DNA of 21,308 bases from JAKZSU01 sp047517485 (GCA_047517485.1 JAKZSU010000145.1:1-21308); one strand, 5' to 3'; counted from the stretch's first letter, positions 6,702-14,144 are shown. The notes: generated by a model not told the origin, from the letters alone. Made by a program: numbers and translations.

Positions 6702-6731
6702 GTTATATCAGCTTGCGATGAATGGCGTCAG
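6702..6731 (-). promoter_or_regulatory. Candidate promoter of the TIM-barrel/crotonase operon
   Basis: On the minus strand CTGACG (complement of 6726-6731) and TATAAC (complement of 6702-6707) are separated by 18 bp, a fair -35/-10 match. Transcription would begin near 6695, about 28 nt before the ATG at 6667. Confidence 0.4.
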
Positions 6732-6763
6732 GGGGAAGTCATCATTGGATGGCACCGCACACA

Positions 6764-6790
6764 TTGGCATCGGTGCGCGAATGCTATAGA
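6764..6790 (+). promoter_or_regulatory. Candidate promoter of the PhyH gene
   Basis: TATAGA at 6785-6790 is preceded by TGC, which makes an extended -10. TTGGCA at 6764-6769 could be the -35, though the 15-bp spacer is short. The start would be near 6797, about 30 nt upstream of the ATG at 6828. Confidence 0.35.
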
Positions 6791-6827
6791 AAACCCGGAG
6801 CCAAATCCGAGGCAACAAGGATACGAG

Positions 6828-7661
6828 ATGCCCAAGCTGCTGTCGCAGGATCAGGTCGAGCAATACGAAAGAGACGGCTTGGTCTGGCCGATTCGGGTGT
6901 TTTCGGCTGATGTCGCCACCACTATTCGCACCAAGCTGGAGGCCGCGGAAGCCGCCGAGGGCGGGCCGCTTTCGGGGACCCTCCGCTTCAAGCCGCACCT
7001 GCTGTACACGTTTCTCGACGATATCATTCGCCACGCCAAGGTGCTCGACGCGGTCGAGGACGTCATCGGCGCCAATATCCTGTGCTGGAGTTCGGCCTTC
7101 TTCACCAAGGAGGCGCGTGATTCCGGGTTTGTCACGTGGCATCAGGATTCGACCTATTGGGGCCTCAGCGCACCCGATGTGACGACGGCTTGGGTCGCGC
7201 TGAGCGCCAGCACGCGGGCGAACGGCTGCATGCGGGCGATTCCGGGCACCCATACCAGCGACCAGATCGAACATATCGATACCCACGCGGCGGAGAACAT
7301 GTTGACCCGAGGTCAGGTCGTCGACGTCGAGGTCGACGAGGCGCAAGCAGTCGATATCGAATTGCAGCCCGGTGAAATGTCGCTCCATCACGTCCGCCTG
7401 ATCCACGGATCCGAAACCAACCCGTCCGACGACCGTCGTATTGGTTACGCGATCCGCTACATTCCGCCCGAGCTTCGCCAAATCAATGGCGCGCGCGACA
7501 GTGCCGGCCTGGTACGCGGCATCGACAGCTTCGGCCATTTCGAACACGAACCGAAACCGGCCGCCGATCGCCATCCCGACGCGGTCGAATGGCACGCCAA
7601 GGCGGCGGAGATACAGAGTCAATTGCTCTATCAGAAAACCGAGCGCCGACCGTTCTCCTGA
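6828..7661 (+). CDS. Phytanoyl-CoA dioxygenase (PhyH) family Fe(II)/2-oxoglutarate oxygenase
   Basis: The 277-residue protein carries the non-haem iron facial triad of the PhyH family: His105 and Asp107 in TWHQDSTYWG, and His193 in RLIHGSE. Arg203/Arg204 (DDRRIGYAIRY) follow about ten residues later, where this family binds 2-oxoglutarate. Other family marks are WVALSASTRANGCMRAIPGTH and ELQPGEMSLHH. Such enzymes hydroxylate small molecules or acyl-CoA derivatives; the substrate is not evident. I chose the ATG at 6828 (MPKLLSQDQVEQYERDG) because it has an AAGGA ribosome site 6 nt upstream and the family starts with this helix; the open frame back to 6624 crosses the divergent promoter region. 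It is transcribed divergently from the TIM-barrel operon and ends just before the MITE-like element. Confidence 0.9.
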   Translation: MPKLLSQDQVEQYERDGLVWPIRVFSADVATTIRTKLEAAEAAEGGPLSGTLRFKPHLLYTFLDDIIRHAKVLDAVEDVIGANILCWSSAFFTKEARDSGFVTWHQDSTYWGLSAPDVTTAWVALSASTRANGCMRAIPGTHTSDQIEHIDTHAAENMLTRGQVVDVEVDEAQAVDIELQPGEMSLHHVRLIHGSETNPSDDRRIGYAIRYIPPELRQINGARDSAGLVRGIDSFGHFEHEPKPAADRHPDAVEWHAKAAEIQSQLLYQKTERRPFS

Positions 7662-7689
7662 GGCTTGCGCCAACGGCGACTCGCCGTAA
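7662..7689 (+). terminator. Short hairpin after PhyH, no T run
   Basis: ACGGCGACTCGCCGT at 7673-7687 is a perfect 7-bp palindrome around a single C. It lies just after the PhyH stop but has no following T run. The MITE-like element begins immediately after it, so the hairpin might be the remains of a terminator interrupted by the insertion. Confidence 0.25.
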
Positions 7690-7952
7690 TACCAAGGGTG
7701 GATAATAATGACCCATTTGATGGCCCGAGGTGGTTTTCCGGGTAGGCGCGACGCGGCCTCCGCGATGGGTGTCCATCGGGCAAGCGGCGCAACGCCCCCG
7801 GAAAGCCACCTCGGGCCACCGAAGGCCGGTCGCTTTTCGCCGCTGGCGGCGTCGCGGGCCGCTTGACGTGGGGTCGCACGACGGCGCGCCCCGCTCCTAC
7901 CCAGCGACGAAAATCGATCTGTCAAATGGGTCATTATTAGCCACTCTTGGTA
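7690..7952. mobile_element. MITE-like non-autonomous element with 32-bp terminal inverted repeats
   Basis: The sequence at 7689-7720 (beginning ATACCAAG, ending GACCCATTTGA) is repeated in reverse complement at 7922-7953 with only 2 mismatches in 32. If the element is taken as 7690-7952 it is flanked by TAA on both sides (7687-7689 and 7953-7955), a possible 3-bp target duplication. Inside, 7721-7742 pairs with 7797-7818 (22 bp, one mismatch) and encloses a further small hairpin CGATGG/CCATCG (7763-7768/7773-7778). There is no credible gene inside. The size, the terminal repeats and the lack of coding capacity fit a miniature inverted-repeat transposable element. The mobilising transposase is not in the window and I cannot name a family. 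The remaining part of the 362-bp gap (7953-8023) holds a promoter and a ribosome site. Confidence 0.75.
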
Positions 7953-7976
7953 TAAGCCACCCGGGTACTCTACAAT
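7947..7976 (+). promoter_or_regulatory. Candidate promoter of the TRAP operon, -35 inside the MITE-like element
   Basis: TTGGTA at 7947-7952 forms the last six bases of the MITE-like element. TACAAT at 7971-7976 lies 18 bp downstream and matches five of six -10 consensus bases. Transcription would start near 7983, about 40 nt before the first dctP ATG at 8024. Confidence 0.4.
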
Positions 7977-8023
7977 GAGCAAAAGGCCGGCGCGGTTCGG
8001 CTCGTTTCGTCAGGGAGGGAAGT

Positions 8024-9058
8024 ATGAGGGGTCGCTTTTTGCGTGCCGCCGCGCTCGCATTCGCGTTGTCCGTCGTGGTCGGCGGCGCGGCCCAGGCAGA
8101 GCCGGAATTCCGCTGGAAGATGCAGTCCTTGTGGCAAGCCGGCAGCATCAACCAGAAAGTCTTCGAGACCTTCTGCACCCGAGTGGGCGAGATTACCGGT
8201 GGCCGGCTCGAGATCGTGCCGCTCCCGGTCGGCTCGGTGGTCGCCTATAACGAGACTCTCGACGCGGTCGCCGCCGGACTTCTCGAGGGCCAACATGGCG
8301 GCAGCGGCTATTTCGCCGGCAAGGACGCGGCGTTCGCCATTCTCGGCGATCTCAACGGCGGCTATGAGCATGTTCGCCAGCTTCACATGTGGCTCAATTA
8401 CGGCGGCGGCATCGAACTGGCGCGCGAATTGTTCGCGCAACACGGCCTGTATTATGTCGGCGGGGTGTCGTGGGGCGCGGAATCGATTCCCGCCAAAAAG
8501 CCGATCCGCGGCATCGACGATTTCGCCGGGGTCAAACTGCGCGCGCCGGAGGGCATGTCGCAGGAGATCTTCAAGCGCATCGGCGCCGCGCCGGTCAATA
8601 TTCCCGGCGCCGAAGTCTATACCGCGCTCGAACGCGGCGTCGTCGAGGCGGCGGATTGGGGGACGCTGGGGATGAACGACGATCTCGGCTATCACGCGAT
8701 CGCGCCGTATCCGCTGTACCCCGGATTTCACTCGGCGCCGATGGCCGACGTCGCGGTCAACATGGACCGCTGGGACGCGCTTCCCGACGACATCAAGGCG
8801 CTGGTCGAGATGGCGGTGCGTGATTTCAACCGCGATATGGTCGAGCAGATCGCCATGCAGGACGCCGCGGTGGCCGCCACCGCCGCCGCCAATGGCATCG
8901 AGCTGATCAACTGGTCGAGCGAGGAACGCCGCAAATATCGCGAGGTGGCGGCGAGCATTTGGGCGGAGTACGCGACGCGCAGCCCGATGGCGCAGCGGAT
9001 CTACGACTCGCACATCGCGTTTCTGACCCGCCTCGGCCTGCTCGGGACCGCCCAATGA
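8024..9058 (+). CDS. dctP: TRAP transporter solute-binding protein, DctP/TakP-like (first copy)
   Basis: The 344-residue protein begins with a signal peptide (cleavage after GGAAQA, residue 25) and mature EPEFRWKMQSLWQAG. Family marks are EITGGRLEIVPLPVGSVV, NETLDAVAAG, YFAGKDAAFAILGDL, and DDFAGVKLRAPEGM, whose Arg173 is at the position that binds the ligand carboxylate in TRAP binding proteins. APVNIPGAEVYTALERGVVEAADW and YPLYPGFH follow. The pattern is closest to TakP-like proteins that bind 2-oxo acids or related organic acids; the ligand cannot be assigned. It captures the ligand in the periplasm and delivers it to DctQM. AGGGAGG sits about 6 nt before the ATG. Its stop overlaps the start of the second copy (ATGA). 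Confidence 0.93.
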   Translation: MRGRFLRAAALAFALSVVVGGAAQAEPEFRWKMQSLWQAGSINQKVFETFCTRVGEITGGRLEIVPLPVGSVVAYNETLDAVAAGLLEGQHGGSGYFAGKDAAFAILGDLNGGYEHVRQLHMWLNYGGGIELARELFAQHGLYYVGGVSWGAESIPAKKPIRGIDDFAGVKLRAPEGMSQEIFKRIGAAPVNIPGAEVYTALERGVVEAADWGTLGMNDDLGYHAIAPYPLYPGFHSAPMADVAVNMDRWDALPDDIKALVEMAVRDFNRDMVEQIAMQDAAVAATAAANGIELINWSSEERRKYREVAASIWAEYATRSPMAQRIYDSHIAFLTRLGLLGTAQ

Positions 9059-10074
9059 GGGGGCGCGGCCGTCTGTTCGGGGCCGCCCTCGTCCTGGCGC
9101 TGCCAGGGTCCGCGATCGCCGCCGACCAGACCTGGACGGTGCAGACCGCGACCTCCGCCGGCGATGTCGCTTTCGCCATCACCCAGGATTTCGCCGACTC
9201 GATCGAGGTGCTTACCGGCGGGCGGCTCGGCATCCGCCTGATCCCGGTCGGCGCGGTGGTGCAATATAGCGAAACCCTGGACGCGGTCGCCGCCGGCATC
9301 CTCGACGGCCATATCACCGCCACGGTGTATTTCTCCGGCAAGGACCCGGGCTTCGCGCTGCTCGGCGATTTGATCGCCGCCTATGAGCACCCCGACCAAA
9401 TGCTCGCTTTCATGCACCTCGGCGGCGGCGACGAACTGTTGCGCGACCTGTATGCACGGCACGGCGTCCACTATATCGGCGGCGCAACGACCGGTAAGGA
9501 GGCCTTCGTCTCGAAAATACCGATTTTGACGGTCGACGATTTCGCCGGCCTCAAACTGCGGGCGCCGGAGGGGATGGCGCAGGATATTTTTGAGCGTATC
9601 GGCGCCGCGCCGGTGAACCTGCCAGCAGCCGAGGTCTACACCGCGCTCGAACGCGGGGTCGTCGATGCCGCCGATTGGTCGACCTATTCGATGAACCACG
9701 CGCTCGGTTTTCATGAGATCGCCCGTTATCCGATCTATCCCGGCATTCATTCGATGCCGATTATCGATTTCACGGTCCATCCGGCGCGCTGGCAGGCGCT
9801 GCCCGAAGACATCAAGGCGATCCTCGAGATGGCGGCGCGCGAACTCGCCCGCGACATGACCCGACGGCTCGAGATCAAAGACCTCGACGATGTGCGGATG
9901 GCGGCGGAAAACGGCATCACGGTGATCGATTGGCCGGACGCGGAGCGGCAGAAATTGCGCGACGTCGCGATTGAGGTGTGGCGCGATTGGTCGGAACGCA
10001 GCCCGGCCGCGGAAAAGGCCTATCAGGCGCAGACCGCTTTCCTCCGTGCCATCGGCTTGTTGTCGGACGAATAG
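9055..10074 (+). CDS. dctP: TRAP transporter solute-binding protein, DctP/TakP-like (second, paralogous copy)
   Basis: The 339-residue protein has a signal peptide (MRGRGRLFGAALVLALPGSAIA) and aligns with the preceding gene almost without gaps from LDAVAAG to the shared end (AFLRAIGLL versus AFLTRLGLL); by eye about half the residues are identical. The shared core includes DDFAGLKLRAPEGM (Arg169), IGAAPVNLPAAEVYTALERGVVDAADW and YPIYPGIHS. Differences fall in likely pocket regions: TATVYFSGKDPGF versus GGSGYFAGKDAAF, STYSMNHALGFH versus GTLGMNDDLGYH, and HSMPIIDF versus HSAPMADV. The ATG at 9055 overlaps the previous stop by 4 nt, so translation is probably coupled. The 6-bp gap to dctQ supports one operon. 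It is either a second ligand specificity for the same permease or a partner in a heteromeric receptor. Confidence 0.92.
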   Translation: MRGRGRLFGAALVLALPGSAIAADQTWTVQTATSAGDVAFAITQDFADSIEVLTGGRLGIRLIPVGAVVQYSETLDAVAAGILDGHITATVYFSGKDPGFALLGDLIAAYEHPDQMLAFMHLGGGDELLRDLYARHGVHYIGGATTGKEAFVSKIPILTVDDFAGLKLRAPEGMAQDIFERIGAAPVNLPAAEVYTALERGVVDAADWSTYSMNHALGFHEIARYPIYPGIHSMPIIDFTVHPARWQALPEDIKAILEMAARELARDMTRRLEIKDLDDVRMAAENGITVIDWPDAERQKLRDVAIEVWRDWSERSPAAEKAYQAQTAFLRAIGLLSDE

Positions 10075-10080
10075 CCGGCG

Positions 10081-10611
10081 ATGAGCGATCCGCCGACGCC
10101 CGAACCTCTGATCGACCGCATCGCCCGGCGCATCGGCGAAAGCTGCAGCTACCTGTTTCTCCTTTGCATGCTGATCATCGCCTACGAGGTATTCGCGCGG
10201 TACGCGCTCAATGCGCCGACAGTCTGGGCCCACGACCTCACCATTTCGTTGTGCGCCGTCGGCTTCCTGATGAGCGGGCTCTATACGCTGCGACGCGGCG
10301 CCCATATCCGCATCACGCTGGTCTACGACCGCTTGCCGGCGACGGTTCGCCGGGTCCTCGATGTGATCAACGGCGCGATCATGCTCGGCTTTCTCGGTCT
10401 GCTCGCCTATCAGACCGCGCAAAGCGCCTACAAGTCGGTCAGCATCATGGAGACCGCCGGCACCGCGTCGCGTATTCCCATCCCGGCGATCGCCAAGACC
10501 GCGCTGCTGGTCGCCTGCGTGACGATGTTCATCCTCGGCGCGGTACAAATCTGGCGCGCGGCGAATGGGCGGGAGATCGCCCCCGACCGGGACGATAATT
10601 CCGACCCATGA
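10081..10611 (+). CDS. dctQ: TRAP transporter small permease, DctQ
   Basis: The 176-residue membrane protein has the four hydrophobic segments expected of DctQ: about residues 22-44 (CSYLFLLCMLIIAYEVFARY), 55-75 (LTISLCAVGFLMSGLYTL), 97-117 (VINGAIMLGFLGLLAYQT) and 138-160 (IAKTALLVACVTMFILGAVQIW). The motif EVFARYALNAPTVWAHDL and the RRGAHIRITLVYDRLP loop are typical of the family. DctQ pairs with the large subunit in the inner membrane. It starts 6 bp after the second dctP, and its stop overlaps the dctM start by 4 nt (ATGA), consistent with translational coupling in a dctP-dctP-dctQ-dctM operon. Confidence 0.93.
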   Translation: MSDPPTPEPLIDRIARRIGESCSYLFLLCMLIIAYEVFARYALNAPTVWAHDLTISLCAVGFLMSGLYTLRRGAHIRITLVYDRLPATVRRVLDVINGAIMLGFLGLLAYQTAQSAYKSVSIMETAGTASRIPIPAIAKTALLVACVTMFILGAVQIWRAANGREIAPDRDDNSDP

Positions 10612-11924
10612 GCATCGAACTGATCACGCTGCTGATGGTCGGCTCGATCGCCGTCCTGCTGATCATGGGCTTGCCGTTGGCTTTCGTTACCGGCTTTGTC
10701 GCGCTCTCGTTCGCGGTCGGCAATTTCGGCTTGAACGGCATATTCCTGATCGAAAGCCGCATCGTCACCCTGGTTCGCGAATTCGTTCTGGTCGCGGTGC
10801 CGATGTTCATTCTGATGGCCTCGGTGTTGGAGCGTTCGGGGGTGGCGCGGGATCTTTACCGCGCGATGCACATATGGTCGGGCGGGCTGCGCGGCGGGCT
10901 GGCGATCCAGACCATGGTGGTGGCGGTACTGATGGCGGCGATGACCGGCATCATCGGCGGCGAGATCATTCTGCTCGGCCTGGTGGCGCTGCCCGAGATG
11001 CTGCGGCGCCACTACGACAAGGGCCTGGCGATCGGCACGATCTGCGCCGGCGGCTCGCTCGGCACGATGATCCCACCGTCGATCGTGCTGATCATCTATG
11101 GCCTGACCGCCAACGTCGATATTGGTCGACTGTTTCTCGCGACGGTGTTCCCGGGGCTTCTGCTCGCGAGCATCTACATCGCCTACATCGTCGTCCGCTG
11201 CCAGCGCGATCACACACTCGGCCCGCTGGCACCGCCAGAGGAACGCAATCTGCCGCGCGCCGAAAAGTTCCACCTTTTGCGCGGCCTCGTGCTTCCGCTC
11301 GGGGTCGCCGCCGGCGTCCTCGGTTCGATCTATATGGGCATCGCCAGCGTCAGCGAGGCCGCCGGCATGGGCGCGGTCGGCGCCATCGCCTCCGCCGCCG
11401 TTCGTCGCGAGCTCTCCTGGACCATGCTGCGCGGCGCGCTGTTCCAGACGATGAACACCTGCGGCATGCTGCTGTGGATCACCTTCGGCGCCACCGCCTT
11501 GATCGGCGTCTACAATCTGCTCGGCGGCGACACCTTCGTCAAAGGTCTGATCACCGGCCTGCCGTTGCCGCCGCTCGGCATCATCGTGGTGATGATGGCG
11601 GTGCTCATGGTGCTCGGCCTGTTCATGGATTGGATCGGCATTTGCCTGCTCACCATGCCGATCTTCGTGCCGGTGGTGATCGCGCTCGGCTATAGCCCGA
11701 TCTGGTTCGGCATTCTGTTCTGCATGAACATGCAGATAAGCTATCTCACCCCGCCGTTCGGACCCGCCGCATTCTACCTCAAGGGGGTGGCGCCGGAGGG
11801 AATCACGCTCGGCGATATCTACCGCGCGCTGTGGCCGTTCATTGGCCTCCAGGCGATCGGTCTCGCGATCGTCCTGTTCTTTCCCGAAGTCGCGTTATGG
11901 CTGCCCGAGGTTTTGCGCAAATGA
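10608..11924 (+). CDS. dctM: TRAP transporter large permease, DctM
   Basis: The 438-residue polytopic inner-membrane protein is the transport channel of the TRAP system and uses a sodium or proton gradient to move the ligand delivered by DctP. Its many hydrophobic helices and family motifs are clear: AVPMFILMASVLERSGVARDLY, GIIGGEIILLGLVALPEML, ICAGGSLGTMIPPSIVLIIYG, VSEAAGMGAVGAIASA and GLFMDWIGICLLTMPIFVPVV, then NMQISYLTPPFGPAAFYLKG near the C-terminus. Length is normal for a stand-alone DctM (not a DctQM fusion). It ends the TRAP operon; no clear intrinsic terminator follows, and the 206 bp before the next gene show nothing I can name. Confidence 0.95.
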   Translation: MSIELITLLMVGSIAVLLIMGLPLAFVTGFVALSFAVGNFGLNGIFLIESRIVTLVREFVLVAVPMFILMASVLERSGVARDLYRAMHIWSGGLRGGLAIQTMVVAVLMAAMTGIIGGEIILLGLVALPEMLRRHYDKGLAIGTICAGGSLGTMIPPSIVLIIYGLTANVDIGRLFLATVFPGLLLASIYIAYIVVRCQRDHTLGPLAPPEERNLPRAEKFHLLRGLVLPLGVAAGVLGSIYMGIASVSEAAGMGAVGAIASAAVRRELSWTMLRGALFQTMNTCGMLLWITFGATALIGVYNLLGGDTFVKGLITGLPLPPLGIIVVMMAVLMVLGLFMDWIGICLLTMPIFVPVVIALGYSPIWFGILFCMNMQISYLTPPFGPAAFYLKGVAPEGITLGDIYRALWPFIGLQAIGLAIVLFFPEVALWLPEVLRK

Positions 11925-12130
11925 TCGCCGCTATTCTATCGATCCGGGAATTCGTCTAAACTAGGACGATCAATCAGGCGCGGGGGGCGCGCGGCCTGGA
12001 CGCGACAACAACCAAACCCGCTCATGACCGCCGGAATAACAGTGTCCTTGACCATTGAGGATGACCGGCGATCTGACGTTGCCCCACATCCCGGCGACCA
12101 GCCGGAACTGAACGATTAGGGAGGAGTTCC

Positions 12131-13237
12131 ATGCGTACCAAGCATCTGTTAAGCACCGCGTCGGCGCTGTTGATCGGCCTCGCGGCCGCCGCCGTCCCGG
12201 CCCAGGCGCAATATTTCGAGGGCGTCGATTCCGGATTCCCGGCACCGACCGGCGACTCGGCCTTTATCCCCGCCGGCTCAAAGCTGATGCGCCTGTTCGA
12301 CGGCGGCTGCATCCTGACCGAAGGCGTCGCCGCCGGCCATGACGGCTACATGTATTTCAGCGACATCACTTTCACCAAGTTCTGCCCCGATCCGTCCGGC
12401 CTGTTCACCCAGGCCGGCAATATCTGGAAGTACGATCCGAAGAGCGGCGACACCACCATCTTCCGCTCGCCGTCGGGCATGTCGAACGGCCTCAAATTCG
12501 ACCGCGACGGCAATATGCTCGCCGCGCTCGGCGCCGACCATGGCGGCCGCATGCTGATCAAGACCGACATGTCGAACGGCATGAGCTACATCCTGTCGGG
12601 CACCTACAACGGCAGATCCTACAACGCGCTCAACGATATCTCGATCGACGAGCAGGGCCGGATCTACTTCTCCGATCCGCGCTATCTCGGTCATGAGCCG
12701 GTCTTCCAGCCCGGCTTCGCGGTCTATCGTCTGGACACCGACGGCAGCGTCGACCGCATCGTCACCAACGGCGGCAAGACCAACGGCGTGCTCGTCTCGC
12801 CCGACCAGAAGACGCTGTATGTGGTGAGCAATGACAATGGCTGGCTCGGCTTCATGCAACTCGACGACACCGACCAGGGTCCGACCGTGAGCCGGCATCT
12901 GCTGCAAGCCTACGACCTCAACGCCGACGGCACGGTGAGCAATCGCCGCGTGATCATCGATTATTCCGAGCTCTATCCCGGCCAACCGTGTAGCGGTCCC
13001 GACGGCATCGTCAACGATACCGAAGGCAACCTTTATATGGCCGAGCGCTGCGAGCACCGTCCGGGTATCGCCATCCGCGACGCAGATGGCAATGAAATCG
13101 GCTTCATTTCCACCGGCGAGGAAATGCCGACCAACGTCGGCTTCGGCCGCGGCGACGAGTCGAACGTGCTCTACGTCACTTCGGGCAAGAGCCTGTACAA
13201 GATCGCTCTGGCCAAAAGCGGCTATCAACTGCCGTAA
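12131..13237 (+). CDS. Secreted SMP-30/gluconolactonase/LRE-like six-bladed beta-propeller
   Basis: The 368-residue protein has a signal peptide (MRTKHLLSTASALLIGLAAA..., cleavage after AQA at 26) and an SMP-30-like propeller. The expected metal ligands can be placed: Glu64 (ILTEGVAAGHDGYMYFSD), Asn168 (YNALNDISIDEQGRIYFSD), Asn218 (KTNGVLVSPDQKTLYV) and Asp291 (SGPDGIVNDTEGNLYMAE). These fit calcium/zinc-dependent lactonases that open sugar lactones or related esters. The export signal suggests a periplasmic lactonase, perhaps making the acid that the preceding TRAP system imports; that link is only positional. A strong GGGAGGAG ribosome site precedes the ATG. A terminator follows. The 206 bp between dctM and this gene leave room for its own promoter. 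Confidence 0.85.
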   Translation: MRTKHLLSTASALLIGLAAAAVPAQAQYFEGVDSGFPAPTGDSAFIPAGSKLMRLFDGGCILTEGVAAGHDGYMYFSDITFTKFCPDPSGLFTQAGNIWKYDPKSGDTTIFRSPSGMSNGLKFDRDGNMLAALGADHGGRMLIKTDMSNGMSYILSGTYNGRSYNALNDISIDEQGRIYFSDPRYLGHEPVFQPGFAVYRLDTDGSVDRIVTNGGKTNGVLVSPDQKTLYVVSNDNGWLGFMQLDDTDQGPTVSRHLLQAYDLNADGTVSNRRVIIDYSELYPGQPCSGPDGIVNDTEGNLYMAERCEHRPGIAIRDADGNEIGFISTGEEMPTNVGFGRGDESNVLYVTSGKSLYKIALAKSGYQLP

Positions 13238-13260
13238 GCGATCGTTATCGAACGCATTGG

Positions 13261-13292
13261 CGGCCGGCGTATACGCGTCGGCCGTTTTTTTT
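13261..13292 (+). terminator. Rho-independent terminator after the SMP-30-like gene
   Basis: A 9-bp GC-rich stem (13261-13269 with 13276-13284, one G-T wobble) and a 6-nt loop are followed by eight T residues (13285-13292), 23 bp after the stop codon. Confidence 0.9.
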
Positions 13293-13333
13293 GGACCAAA
13301 TTCGGCGAGATCGACCATGCATGTCTCATGTTG

Positions 13334-13381
13334 ATTTCCCATTTAGGGAAATACTTGTTGTTCCCTTTTTGGGAATATTAT
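13334..13381 (+). promoter_or_regulatory. higBA promoter with two inverted-repeat operators
   Basis: Two related inverted repeats lie here: ATTTCCC/GGGAAAT (13334-13340/13346-13352) and TTCCC/GGGAA (13361-13365/13371-13375), each with a 5-nt A/T spacer and with centres about 25 bp apart. TATTAT at 13376-13381 is a good -10, and a weak -35 (around TACTTG, 13352-13357) lies between the operators. Antitoxin binding here would block RNA polymerase, the usual autoregulation of HigBA. Transcription would start near 13388, only a few bases before the higB ATG. Confidence 0.6.
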
Positions 13382-13392
13382 AGAGTGCGCAA

Positions 13393-13692
13393 ATGCGAAT
13401 TATCGCGATAAGGATGTTGCGAGAATTCTGGCAGGAGCCGACCCGTGGCGACGCGGAACAGGCTTTGAAAGCTTGGTTCAGTTTCACATCGGCGGCCGAT
13501 TGGAATACCCCAGCCGACGTGAAGCTCGATTATCGGAATGCCAGTATTCTCAAAATTCGCCGTGTGGTTTTCAATATTGCGGGAAACAAGTATCGGCTCG
13601 TCGTGTCAATCAATTATCCCTATCGCGTCGTGTACCTCCGATTTGTCGGGACGCATGCGCAATATGACCAGATCGACGCGGAAACAATATGA
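13393..13692 (+). CDS. higB: HigB-type toxin (mRNA interferase)
   Basis: This 99-residue protein matches the HigB toxin family across its length: MRIIAIRMLREFWQEPTRGDAEQALKAW at the start, then ADVKLDYRNASILKIRRVVFNIAGNKYRL and INYPYRVVYLRFVGTHAQYDQIDAETI. HigB toxins have a RelE-like fold and cleave mRNA on the ribosome. The ATG at 13393 agrees with the family N-terminus (M-R-I-I...LREFW), although a second ATG at 13414 exists. The transcript leader appears to be nearly absent. The codons are more A/T-rich than in the surrounding genes, which suggests transfer. It precedes its antitoxin gene, the order that is usual for higBA. Confidence 0.92.
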   Translation: MRIIAIRMLREFWQEPTRGDAEQALKAWFSFTSAADWNTPADVKLDYRNASILKIRRVVFNIAGNKYRLVVSINYPYRVVYLRFVGTHAQYDQIDAETI

Positions 13693-13715
13693 ATGCACAT
13701 AGCAGGTGAATGATC

Positions 13716-14144
13716 ATGCGCATCAAACCGATCCGTACTGAGGCGGACTACGTCGCAGCACTTGCCACCGTCGACAAACTAATGGATGCTGACGCGGGAT
13801 CAACACGCGGCGAGAAACTCGACGTGCTCACGACTCTGATCGAGGCCTATGAGAGCAAGAACTTCACGATCGAGGAAGCCGACCCTATCGAAGCGATCAA
13901 GCACCGCATGGAAGCGTTGGGGCTCGAACGCAAGGACTTGGCCGGGGTATTGGGAAGCGCCAGCAAGGTCTCGGAGGTGTTCGCGCGGAAGAGGTCGCTA
14001 TCACTGACCATGATCCGTAATCTACACCAGACTTTGAATGTTCCACTTGAGTCGCTCGTGCGCAGCTATCCGCTGTCCGGGCGAGACATCAAGTCTGCGG
14101 CAACCCATTCGCCCGTCACCGCTCGTAAGGAGGACACGCCATGA
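13716..14144 (+). CDS. higA: HigA-type antitoxin with XRE-like helix-turn-helix
   Basis: From the ATG at 13716 (13710 is also possible) the protein is 142 residues. It has the N-terminal toxin-binding part MRIKPIRTEADYVAALATVDKLMDAD and a C-terminal XRE helix-turn-helix: IKHRMEALGLERKDLAGVLGSASKVSEVFARKRSLSLTMIRNLHQTLNVPLESLV. It should neutralise HigB and repress the promoter through the two inverted repeats upstream. An AGG-containing ribosome site (about 13702-13706) favours 13716. The last ~24 residues after the helix-turn-helix (SGRDIKSAATHSPVTARKEDTP) look like an extension; their codons contain the AAGGAGG ribosome site of the next gene. The stop overlaps the cupin ATG by 4 nt. Confidence 0.92.
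   Translation: MRIKPIRTEADYVAALATVDKLMDADAGSTRGEKLDVLTTLIEAYESKNFTIEEADPIEAIKHRMEALGLERKDLAGVLGSASKVSEVFARKRSLSLTMIRNLHQTLNVPLESLVRSYPLSGRDIKSAATHSPVTARKEDTP

Noticed and set aside
7721..7818. Inner 22-bp inverted repeat as a CRISPR-like or riboswitch structure
   Set aside because: There is only one pair of arms, it lies inside the MITE-like element, and it shows no array or known riboswitch core.
6708..7982. 424-codon minus-strand frame through PhyH and the MITE-like element
   Set aside because: It spans a real gene on the other strand and a non-coding repeat, with no motif. The middle part is translated from the inverted-repeat element.
9001..10548. 515-codon minus-strand open frame across dctP and dctQ
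   Set aside because: The Arg/Asp/Gly-rich translation has no domain and lies opposite clearly coding TRAP genes.
10565..11695. 376-codon plus-strand frame overlapping dctM
   Set aside because: The Arg-rich, low-complexity translation is out of frame with the clear DctM sequence.
12278..13342. 354-codon minus-strand open frame opposite the SMP-30-like gene
   Set aside because: It is a codon-bias shadow of the propeller gene and would read through that gene's terminator region.
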